DNA of 64,000 nucleotides, taken from contig CALFUL010000005.1 of the NCBI GenBank assembly GCA_937929935.1, positions 62,001-126,000 on the forward strand. The letters run 5' to 3'. The notes below the pieces were generated by a model. It was not told where the DNA came from and searched no databases. It saw nothing but the letters and a program-made list of their open reading frames with translations. How positions within the stretch are numbered: position 1 is the stretch's first letter; each line of letters begins with the position of its first letter. A program made the position numbers and the translations under genes. The stretch is from an uncultured Flavobacteriaceae bacterium. GTDB lineage: Bacteria > Bacteroidota > Bacteroidia > Flavobacteriales > Flavobacteriaceae. Positions 52,298-59,667 of this stretch are shown one piece after another.

Positions 52298-52330
52298 GCT
52301 CTAAACTCAAATCTTTTCGCAAAATAAATT

Positions 52331-52738
52331 ATGAGTACAAAGAAAAAACCTGACAATGTAGTTTTTGATGAAGATACACAACAGTATAATGCCTCATTGA
52401 AACCCTATGCTACTGATGTTGGCGCTCCGGCGATTACTACAACCGATACTGTCGCCTGGAAAAACAGAAATATTCACGCTGTCAATAAGCAAATTAATGC
52501 GAAATATTTAGAGTTGAAAGCTGAGTATGATGCGCTTATGAATGAGTTTGAATACAACAATCTTGTCTATAGTGCTAAATTCAATTTTGAGCCTGTAATT
52601 GGCTATACTTATCATTTATATCGCAATAAAAATCAGGAAGCCTTTTTATCTGTAATAGCACCTCACGAGTGTAATTTTGATTTTTTGGGCACCTTCAAAT
52701 TGAACGCTGATAAAATGTGGGAACAAATTAAAGCGTAG
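52331..52738 (+). CDS. DUF2452 protein, first gene of the photolyase operon
   Basis: 135 residues matching DUF2452 (KKPDNVVFDEDTQQYNASL near the start, IGYTYHLYRN later, IAPHECNFDFLGTFKLN near the end). No catalytic motif seen. It heads six genes with gaps of 1, 8, -4, -4 and 1 bases that end with the photolyase and a membrane protein. Guilt by association: a part in a light/flavin-linked repair or signalling pathway. Confidence 0.85.
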   Translation: MSTKKKPDNVVFDEDTQQYNASLKPYATDVGAPAITTTDTVAWKNRNIHAVNKQINAKYLELKAEYDALMNEFEYNNLVYSAKFNFEPVIGYTYHLYRNKNQEAFLSVIAPHECNFDFLGTFKLNADKMWEQIKA

Positions 52739-52739
52739 G

Positions 52740-53021
52740 ATGACAAACGACTTCACAGAAAGAGAACTTGATCGAATTATTGAAATGGCTTGGGAAGATC
52801 GCACGCCCTTTGAGGCTATTAAATTTCAATTTGGCTTAGCTGAAAAAGAAGTGATTAAAGTAATGCGTGGCACTTTAAAGCGCAGCAGTTTTAACCGTTG
52901 GCGAAAAAGAGTGAATAGTGGTGTTAGTCAAAAACATTTAAAAAAAAGAAACCCCGAAATTGACCGTTTCAAATGTTCACGTCAACGCCAAATTACGAAC
53001 AATAAAATCAGCAAACGTTAA
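52740..53021 (+). CDS. TIGR03643 family protein
   Basis: 93 residues with the TIGR03643 core ELDRIIEMAWEDRTPFEAI and FGLAEKEVIKVMR, which resembles a helix-turn-helix, then a basic tail (many Lys/Arg). Known families of this kind are found near photolyase genes. A DNA-binding role is possible but not shown. Confidence 0.85.
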   Translation: MTNDFTERELDRIIEMAWEDRTPFEAIKFQFGLAEKEVIKVMRGTLKRSSFNRWRKRVNSGVSQKHLKKRNPEIDRFKCSRQRQITNNKISKR

Positions 53022-53029
53022 ATTTTTAA

Positions 53030-53665
53030 ATGCACTACACCAAAAAAGCCATTGAAGAAATGGACCGAATTCAAAAAATTAAATTTATGAATTCGGTATC
53101 AGGAATTAAACCTGCGAATTTAATTGGAACTAATTCGAATACTGGGCAAACAAATCTTGCCATTTTTAGCTCTGTTTTTCATTTGGGCAGCGATCCCGCC
53201 TTGTTAGGTTTTATTACCCGACCAACAGGCGAAGTTCCGCGACACACACTCGAAAATATCAAAGAAACTAAAGCCTACACCATAAATCATGTTAGTTCAT
53301 CTTTTGTAAAACAGGCTCATTATACCTCAGCAAAATTAGATAGCAATCAATCTGAATTTAAAGCTTGTGGCTTAACAGAAGAATATATAGCAGATTTTAA
53401 AGCTCCTTTTGTTCGAGAAAGCGCTATAAAAATGGGCATGCAATTTAAACAAGCTATTGATATTGAACTCAACGGTACTATTCTGGTTATTGGCGAAATT
53501 CAACATTTAATTATTCCAGATGCAGCTGTGACAAAAGATGAAGATATTGACTTAAGTAAAGTTAATGTCGCCTGTATTTCAGGTTTAAACACCTATTATA
53601 GTCTGAAAAAAATAAATCGTTTCCCTTATGCAAGACCCAATGAAATTCCTGATTTTAAAAAATGA
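53030..53665 (+). CDS. Flavin reductase family protein
   Basis: 211 residues of the flavin reductase-like FMN-binding fold, with IGTNSNTGQTNLAIFSSVFH (about 33-52) and the FITRPTGEVPRHTLEN segment. Such proteins bind FMN/FAD and reduce or hold flavin. Its position just ahead of a photolyase suggests it could supply or reduce the flavin cofactor. The stop overlaps the DUF2256 start (ATGA). Confidence 0.85.
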   Translation: MHYTKKAIEEMDRIQKIKFMNSVSGIKPANLIGTNSNTGQTNLAIFSSVFHLGSDPALLGFITRPTGEVPRHTLENIKETKAYTINHVSSSFVKQAHYTSAKLDSNQSEFKACGLTEEYIADFKAPFVRESAIKMGMQFKQAIDIELNGTILVIGEIQHLIIPDAAVTKDEDIDLSKVNVACISGLNTYYSLKKINRFPYARPNEIPDFKK

Positions 53666-53790
53666 AAAAACAACACCTTCCTGAAAAAATATGTGTGGTT
53701 TGCCAGCGCTCATTTTCATGGCGCAAAAAATGGGAGAAAAATTGGAATGACGTTAAATACTGTAGTGAAAAATGTAGACGTACGAGATGA
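53662..53790 (+). CDS. DUF2256 zinc-finger-like mini-protein
   Basis: 42 residues: MKKQHLPEKICVVCQRSFSW, then a Trp/Lys-rich stretch and YCSEKCRR. The two pairs Cys11/Cys14 and Cys34/Cys38 fit a small zinc finger. DUF2256 is known for linkage to cryptochrome/photolyase genes. It overlaps both neighbours by 4 bases (ATGA at each side), so it is translationally coupled to flavin reductase and photolyase. Confidence 0.88.
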   Translation: MKKQHLPEKICVVCQRSFSWRKKWEKNWNDVKYCSEKCRRTR

Positions 53791-55268
53791 AAACTGTAAA
53801 CCTCATATTTCCGCATCAATTATTTAAAGAGAATCCGCTTTTTGAAAACGGATTTGAATTTTATCTCATTGAAGAATATCTCTTTTTCAAGCAATATCCT
53901 TTTCACAAACAAAAACTTGCTTTTCACAGGGCTACCATGAAATTTTATATGGATTTTCTAAAGGATAAAGGAAAAACCGTTACGTATATTGACGCCACGG
54001 CTGAAACTTCAGATATTCTAAAATTGCTTCCCGATTTAGCACAAAAAGGAATTGCAGAAATTCACTATCTCGACCCCGCTGATGATTGGTTAGAAAAGCG
54101 AATTGCAAAAGCTTGTGCAACCGAAGGCATCAAAAATACGGTGCATGCCACCCCAATGTATTTGAACAGTAAAGAAGATTTACAAGATTTCTTTAAGGCT
54201 GACAAGAAGAAGTTTTATCAAACAAAATTTTATACAAATCAACGTAAAGCAAGAAATATTTTATTAGAGGCTGATGGCAAACCTGTTGGTGGTAAATGGA
54301 CCTATGATGTTGAAAATAGAAAAAAGTACCCTGCTAAAAAGGTGCCACCGTCTATTCAATATCCTGATAATGACGGGTATTATGAAGAAGCCAAAACCTA
54401 TGTAGAGGCTAACTTTAAATCAAATTACGGTACCCTAACCGTTCAATTGTTATACCCAAATACCTTTAAAAAAACACAGACTTGGTTTTCTAATTTTCTA
54501 GAGACTAGGTTTATGGAGTTCGGCGTTTATGAAGATGCCATAGTGGCCGAAAATTCTATCTTAAATCACAGTGTTTTAACGCCTATGTTGAATGTTGGTT
54601 TAATTACCCCACAAGAGATTGTTGACCAAAGTCTTGATTTTGCCGCAAAAAATGATATTCCGATCAATTCAACTGAGGGTTTTATTCGTCAAATTATAGG
54701 GTGGCGTGAATTTATTCGCGGGGTGTATATTTCAAAAGGAAGCTACGAGCGAACCAAGCATTTTTGGAAATTCCATAAAAAAATACCTAAATCTTTTTAC
54801 AACGGTACTACCGGCATACCGCCTATTGATATCACAATCAAAAAAGTCTTGAAAACAGGCTATTGCCATCATATTGAGCGCTTGATGGTGCTAGGTAATT
54901 TTATGGTGCTTTGCGAGTTTGATCCTGATGAGGTTTATCAATGGTTTATGGAGCTTTTTATTGATGCTTATGATTGGGTTATGGTGCCTAATGTATACGG
55001 CATGAGTCAATTTGCTGATGGCGGACTCATGTCTACCAAACCCTATATTAGTGGTAGCAATTACCTAATGAAAATGAGCAATTATAAAAAAGGCGATTGG
55101 CAAGCTACTTGGGATGGACTATTTTGGCGCTTTATGCATACGCACCGAGATTTCTTTTTGTCGAACCCACGATTAGGAATGTTGATTCGAACTTTTGATA
55201 AAATGAGCGATGAGAAAAAGCAAAAGCATTTACAAAACGGAGAAGCTTTTTTAAACCTATTGAATTAA
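53787..55268 (+). CDS. Cryptochrome/photolyase family protein (PhrB-related) lacking most Fe-S cysteines
   Basis: 493 residues of the prokaryotic (6-4) photolyase group: N-terminal Rossmann domain (1-150), then the helical FAD domain with HSVLTPMLNVGLI, QIIGWREFIRG and KTGYCHHIERLMVLGNF. The family normally binds a 4Fe-4S cluster through four cysteines. Cys360 (YCHH) is kept, but the region that should hold the other three (about 428-447) reads SNYKKGDWQATWDGLFW, without cysteine and shortened. FAD-site and C-terminal segments look intact, so light-driven repair or photoreception is still plausible. Confidence 0.9.
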   Translation: MKTVNLIFPHQLFKENPLFENGFEFYLIEEYLFFKQYPFHKQKLAFHRATMKFYMDFLKDKGKTVTYIDATAETSDILKLLPDLAQKGIAEIHYLDPADDWLEKRIAKACATEGIKNTVHATPMYLNSKEDLQDFFKADKKKFYQTKFYTNQRKARNILLEADGKPVGGKWTYDVENRKKYPAKKVPPSIQYPDNDGYYEEAKTYVEANFKSNYGTLTVQLLYPNTFKKTQTWFSNFLETRFMEFGVYEDAIVAENSILNHSVLTPMLNVGLITPQEIVDQSLDFAAKNDIPINSTEGFIRQIIGWREFIRGVYISKGSYERTKHFWKFHKKIPKSFYNGTTGIPPIDITIKKVLKTGYCHHIERLMVLGNFMVLCEFDPDEVYQWFMELFIDAYDWVMVPNVYGMSQFADGGLMSTKPYISGSNYLMKMSNYKKGDWQATWDGLFWRFMHTHRDFFLSNPRLGMLIRTFDKMSDEKKQKHLQNGEAFLNLLN

Positions 55269-55269
55269 A

Positions 55270-55686
55270 ATGAATGTAGAACTACTTCGAATACTTTTTG
55301 ACTTTGGCTTAGTAGTACTTATTTGGCTGGTACAATTAACCATTTATCCTGCGTTTCAATTTTATCAAAAAGAAAATCTTTTAAAGTGGCATCAGAAATA
55401 CACTTTTGGTATTTCAATAGTAGTTATACCTTTAATGTTCGGACAGCTCATTTTGACGACCATACAACTCTTCAAAGAGCAAAATACATTTACAGTGATC
55501 AGCATTATTTTAATTGTACTTGTCTGGGCAATTACCTTTTCTCAGTTTATGCCTATGCATTCAAAAATTGCTAAAGGAGAATCTTCAAATGCACTCCTTC
55601 AGAAACTGACAAACCTCAACTGGTTAAGAACCTCAATTTGGTCACTTTTGTTTATTTGGAGTCTTGTGCATTTTGTTAATGATTAG
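55270..55686 (+). CDS. Four-helix membrane protein at the end of the photolyase operon
   Basis: 138 residues with four predicted membrane helices (about 8-27, 45-66, 76-95, 115-135). It starts one base after the photolyase stop. No family motif I can name with confidence. Its position suggests a fixed partner of the photolyase group rather than chance. Confidence 0.72.
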   Translation: MNVELLRILFDFGLVVLIWLVQLTIYPAFQFYQKENLLKWHQKYTFGISIVVIPLMFGQLILTTIQLFKEQNTFTVISIILIVLVWAITFSQFMPMHSKIAKGESSNALLQKLTNLNWLRTSIWSLLFIWSLVHFVND

Positions 55687-55773
55687 GGCTTTACATTTTA
55701 AAAACCCTTAAAATATGCTGTCTAACTATTGAAATCCTATGATTTAGCAGTAATTTAACTAGCAAAATATCTT

Positions 55774-56447
55774 ATGAATACTGGCCGACGGAATTTTGTG
55801 AAGTGCCTACCCGCGGCAGCATTACTGCCCCAACAAGCATTAAGTCAACTAACTTCAGAAAGTTTAAGCCCTTTTGTCAATAGTTTTTCTACTGACAAAA
55901 TTGATGCTCTTTATAATAGTGCCATTGTGATTGATGGCATTATTATCACACGAAATTGGAATGAGGTAGCTGATGAAGCACTCGCGAAATCAGGCTATAC
56001 TGGTTTTAATGCTTCTTTAGATTCTGGTAGTCTCAAAAAAGCCCTCGATTCATTGTCTGATTGGCATATGCGTATTAAGAATAACCCCAGTTTATCACCG
56101 CAACCAGCGCTGATGATTTCATAAGGGCAAAAAAAGAAGGAAAAACAGCCGTTATGATGGGTTTTCAAAATACCACGCCGCTTGAAATGTCTATTGATAA
56201 TATGGATATTTTGTATCAAGCTGCCACACGATGGATGCAACTCACATACAACCATCGTAACCTAGTTGGTGATGGCTGCACTGAAAGAACAAATGCCGGA
56301 ATTTCAGATTATGGCATAGAAGTAGTAGAGCGCATGAATGAATTGGGTATATTGATTTCTTACTCATTACCACAATCTATTAGCAATTGTACCTTACTAA
56401 ACAACCATTTATTTAAAAATGTATCTTTAAAAAAAGAGTTGTCATGA
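55774..56447 (+). pseudogene. Broken membrane dipeptidase (peptidase M19) gene
   Basis: Two frames together encode the N-terminal half of an M19 dipeptidase. The first (55774-56124) gives a Tat-like or signal start MNTGRRNFVKCLPAAALLPQ and VIDGIIITRNWNEV. At about 56100 the frame shifts, best explained by loss of one base in CCGGCA leaving CCGCA, and continues as DDFIRAKKEGKTAVMMGFQN and LTYNHRNLVGDGCTERTNAG. It ends at 56447 after about 220 residues where relatives have about 400; the metal-site half is missing. Two lesions, so it is a decayed gene. Confidence 0.85.
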
Positions 56448-56929
56448 AAAAAGTCTATTTCTTGTTCATATTTTCAATAGTCTTTCTTCTTTTTGAGAGC
56501 TGCACTAACAATACTTCTAAAAATATAGAATTACAACAAGAATTGTTTATATCAAGTTTTACCATTCAAACACCTGATGATTGGCAATGGGAACAAGATC
56601 AAGGTATAGACACCTTTATAGGGAAAATATTTAACAGTGAAGAAGTCATATACTTTGATCAAGGTTATTTAAGCTTTGGATACCTTGAAGATGTTGAAGC
56701 AAGTGAACGCACTATATCGTTTCAAAAATTGAATATAAACGGCGTTCCTGCTATTATAGAAAAAGAAAAAACATCAAATGAAGAAATTGACCGTGACATT
56801 CGGTTATCTGTTTACTTAGATGAAGGGCAAACAGGACGGCAAAATAGATTGTATACGTATGACCCTAAAAATGAAGACCTTATTTTGGCCATTTTTAAGT
56901 CACATAATTTTGTAGAACTGAGTGATTAA
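56444..56929 (+). CDS. Lipoprotein of unknown function
   Basis: 161 residues with lipoprotein signal MKKVYFLFIFSIVFLLFESC (Cys20). The rest has beta-strand-like stretches (FTIQTPDDWQWEQ, GYLSFGYLEDVEA) and no known motif. Its ATG overlaps the last codon of the broken dipeptidase, so its original expression may have relied on that gene. A terminator follows at 56953. Confidence 0.7.
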   Translation: MKKVYFLFIFSIVFLLFESCTNNTSKNIELQQELFISSFTIQTPDDWQWEQDQGIDTFIGKIFNSEEVIYFDQGYLSFGYLEDVEASERTISFQKLNINGVPAIIEKEKTSNEEIDRDIRLSVYLDEGQTGRQNRLYTYDPKNEDLILAIFKSHNFVELSD

Positions 56930-56952
56930 AAAAAACACTGAATTTTAAGCAT

Positions 56953-56990
56953 AAAAAAACCCTCTCGTTTAAACGAGAGGGTTTTTATTT
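56953..56990. terminator. Bidirectional intrinsic terminator
   Basis: AAACCCTCTCGTTT / AAACGAGAGGGTTT, a palindromic stem with A-run in front and T-run behind, between the lipoprotein gene (plus) and rpmA (minus). It can serve both transcripts. Confidence 0.93.
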
Positions 56991-57006
56991 TTAAAGAAAC
57001 AGTTTC

Positions 57007-57267
57007 TTAAGCTTCAAAAGGCTCAATTGAAACGTAAGACTTTCCGCCAGCTTTCTTAGCAAATTGAACAATACCATCAACACGAGCGTGTAGGGTATGA
57101 TCTTTACCTAAATATACATTTTCACCAGGGTTGTGCTTAGTGCCACGTTGCCTCACGATGATATTTCCTGCAATTGCAGCTTGACCACCGAAAATTTTTA
57201 CGCCTAATCGTTTCGATTCTGACTCTCTACCGTTTTTTGAACTACCTACACCTTTTTTATGTGCCAT
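57007..57267 (-). CDS. rpmA: 50S ribosomal protein L27
   Basis: 86 residues starting [20 protein letters not shown], the basic N-terminal arm that reaches the peptidyl-transferase centre, followed by the conserved [18 protein letters not shown] region. Standard length. Downstream of rplU by 121 bases; this spacer holds nothing recognisable. Confidence 0.97.
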   Translation of the reverse strand: MAHKKGVGSSKNGRESESKRLGVKIFGGQAAIAGNIIVRQRGTKHNPGENVYLGKDHTLHARVDGIVQFAKKAGGKSYVSIEPFEA

Positions 57268-57388
57268 GATATAATATTTAAAAGTATTGCTCTATGACTG
57301 ACTAAGCCTAACAATACAGATTACTAGTTTTATTTTACCTCTTTTTTGAAAAGGTCAGAATTTCTTTAAAGAAATTCTGGGCGGAGTT

Positions 57389-58081
57389 TTACGCTTTACC
57401 TCCGTCTAATTCGTCTTGCCATTTCTTTAACTCATCCCACTTACCATCAGCAGCAAGTTTTGCTTGAGCTGGCCAAGTATCAGTAACGTGATTACCACGA
57501 ACATCTGCGATGATTTCAGAAATTTTTGCTGGTTTTGATGTTGCTAAATCAGCAAAAGTTACAATACCCGCATCATTTAAGGTAGAAGCGATTTTTGGAC
57601 CGATACCTTCAACTTTTTTCAAATCATCTGGTTTAGCAGAAGCCTTTGGTGCAGCAGCCTTCTTTGGCGCAGCTTTAGGAGTTGCTTTTGCAACAGGAGC
57701 AGCCTTTGGTGCAGCCTCTTTTTTAGGGGCAGCTTTCTTTGGCTCTGCTGCTTTGGCTTTCTTAGCGCCTTTGGCAACAATACTCTCAATAACAATTTCA
57801 GTTAATGATTGACGATGACCGTTTTTCTTACGGTATCCTTTACGTCTTTTCTTGTGAAAGACAATTACTTTATCACCTTTAAGGTGCTTAATGACTTTAG
57901 CCTCAACAGCGGCTCCGTCTATAGCCGGGGCGCCAATAGTTATGTTCTTACCGTCATCTAAAAGAAGTACATTGTTAAAAGTTACCTTTTTACCTTCTTC
58001 CGTTTGTAAACGGTGAACATATACTTTTTGGTCTTTTGCAACTTTGAATTGCTGCCCTGCCATCTCTACAATTGCGTACAT
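57389..58081 (-). CDS. rplU: 50S ribosomal protein L21 with a C-terminal helix-hairpin-helix extension
   Basis: 230 residues from the ATG at 58081, the start that gives MYAIVEMAGQQFKVAKDQKV, as in all L21 proteins. Residues 1-102 are a complete L21. An Ala/Lys/Pro-rich linker (about 108-150) follows, then a domain with DDLKKVEGIGPKIASTLNDA (154-173), a helix-hairpin-helix motif of the kind that binds DNA or RNA, and a KWDELKKWQDELDGG tail. L21 alone is about 103 residues. The extension recurs in Bacteroidota as I recall it; its role is unknown. Confidence 0.95.
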   Translation of the reverse strand: MYAIVEMAGQQFKVAKDQKVYVHRLQTEEGKKVTFNNVLLLDDGKNITIGAPAIDGAAVEAKVIKHLKGDKVIVFHKKRRKGYRKKNGHRQSLTEIVIESIVAKGAKKAKAAEPKKAAPKKEAAPKAAPVAKATPKAAPKKAAAPKASAKPDDLKKVEGIGPKIASTLNDAGIVTFADLATSKPAKISEIIADVRGNHVTDTWPAQAKLAADGKWDELKKWQDELDGGKA

Positions 58082-58128
58082 AGCGTGTATATGATTTATT
58101 AACACTTAAAATTTTATTTAAGCGGATG

Positions 58129-58158
58129 CAAATATAAGCGATAATTGCCAATCTACAA
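58129..58158 (-). promoter_or_regulatory. Promoter of rplU-rpmA (TTG-N19-TATATTTG)
   Basis: On the minus strand TTG (58158-58156) and TATATTTG (58136-58129) are separated by 19 bases, the spacing of a Bacteroidota housekeeping promoter. The leader is about 45 bases. The best two-box match noted in the window. Confidence 0.7.
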
Positions 58159-58288
58159 GAGATTTTGCTTAGAAATTAATAGTAGTAATTTTTGAATTCT
58201 TATTTTTATTTTAAAGATCCTTAAATTGTAGTTAAATTCTTTATTTTTCTTAGAAAGACCTGTATATTGTCAGACTATTAACTAATTC

Positions 58289-58316
58289 AAATACAGTGTC
58301 AAGATACACTGTATTT
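58289..58316 (+). promoter_or_regulatory. Perfect 11-bp inverted repeat just upstream of the M16 peptidase operon
   Basis: AAATACAGTGT (58289-58299) and ACACTGTATTT (58306-58316) surround a 6-base loop, 22 bases before the M16 ATG. It could be a regulator-binding operator or a hairpin in the leader. No T-run follows. Confidence 0.55.
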
Positions 58317-58338
58317 ACTCATTAAAATGATAAATTAA

Positions 58339-59661
58339 ATGAAACCAAAACTACTACATTGCCTCGTCGCATTCATTTTTGGGCTAACACTTACAGCCCA
58401 AGAAGTTAATTATGAAGAGTACAAACTTGATAACGGATTACATGTAATTTTGCATCAAGACAATTCAGCACCCATTGTAACAACTTCTGTGATGTATCAC
58501 GTAGGTGGAAAAGATCGTACCGAAGGCAGAACAGGTTTCGCCCACTTTTTTGAACACCTACTTTTTGAAGGTACTGCAAACATTGAAAAAGGAGATTTTA
58601 TGAAGATTGTTTCTGCTAACGGTGGTAGAAATAATGCCAATACTTCTCAAGACCGTACCTATTATTATGAAGTTTTCCCGTCTAACAATTTAGAATTAGG
58701 GTTGTGGTTAGAATCTGAACGCATGTTGCATCCTATTATTAATCAAGATGGAATTGATACACAACAAGAAGTTGTAAAGGAAGAAAAAAGATTACGTTAC
58801 GATAATAGTCCGTATGGCCAATTTTTATATGCTATCGGAAGCAACCTATTTAAAGTGCACCCCTACAAAGACCCAAATATTGGGTACATGAAAGATCTTG
58901 ATGCTGCAACTTTAGAAGACGTTAAGGCATATAATAAGAAATACTATGTGCCAAACAATGCCGTTTTGGTAGTAGCCGGCGATTTTGAAACAGCGGCTGC
59001 TAAAAAAATGGTTTCAGACTATTTTTCTGAAATACCTAAAGGAGAAGCAATCACAAGAAACTATCCGAAAGAAGAGCCAATTACCAAACAAATTGATGCT
59101 CAATTTTTTGATCCAAATATTCAGATTCCTGCTACAATGATTGCCTATAGAACGCCAGGTTTTAAAGAACGAGAAGCTTATGTTCTTGATATGTTATCAA
59201 CCTATTTAAGTGACGGAAATAGTTCAAAACTATACAAGAAAATGGTTGATGATCAAAAACAAGCATTACAAGTTGGTGCCTTTAACATTGGGCAAGAAGA
59301 TTACAGCATGTACGTTGCTTTTGCATTACCTGTAGGTGAAACTGGCCTTGATGTTTTAAAAACTGAAATGGAAGAAGAATTCGCCAAAGTAAGGTCAGAA
59401 TTGATTTCTGAAAAAGACTATCAGAAACTTTTGAATAAGTTTGAAAATCAATTTGTAAACTCTAATTCAAGTGTTGAGGGTATAGCGAATTCATTAGCAA
59501 GAAACTATATGTTATATGGCGACACTGAACTAATCAATAAAGAAATTGAAATTTACAGATCTATTAGTCGTGAAGAAATCAAAGAAGTTGCTAATCGATT
59601 TTTAAACCCGAACCAAAGATTGGTTCTTGACTATTTACCTAAAGAAAAAACAGAAAACTAG
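58339..59661 (+). CDS. M16 family zinc peptidase (insulinase-like), catalytic subunit
   Basis: 440 residues with a signal peptide (LVAFIFGLTLTAQ) and the inverted zinc motif HxxEH as HFFEH at 69-73, with a downstream acidic stretch (KEEKRLR, about 147-153) supplying the third ligand. Periplasmic. It is 6 bases ahead of a second M16 gene without the zinc motif, a standard active/inactive pair that works as a heterodimer on peptides or misfolded proteins. Confidence 0.94.
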   Translation: MKPKLLHCLVAFIFGLTLTAQEVNYEEYKLDNGLHVILHQDNSAPIVTTSVMYHVGGKDRTEGRTGFAHFFEHLLFEGTANIEKGDFMKIVSANGGRNNANTSQDRTYYYEVFPSNNLELGLWLESERMLHPIINQDGIDTQQEVVKEEKRLRYDNSPYGQFLYAIGSNLFKVHPYKDPNIGYMKDLDAATLEDVKAYNKKYYVPNNAVLVVAGDFETAAAKKMVSDYFSEIPKGEAITRNYPKEEPITKQIDAQFFDPNIQIPATMIAYRTPGFKEREAYVLDMLSTYLSDGNSSKLYKKMVDDQKQALQVGAFNIGQEDYSMYVAFALPVGETGLDVLKTEMEEEFAKVRSELISEKDYQKLLNKFENQFVNSNSSVEGIANSLARNYMLYGDTELINKEIEIYRSISREEIKEVANRFLNPNQRLVLDYLPKEKTEN

Positions 59662-59667
59662 AACATA

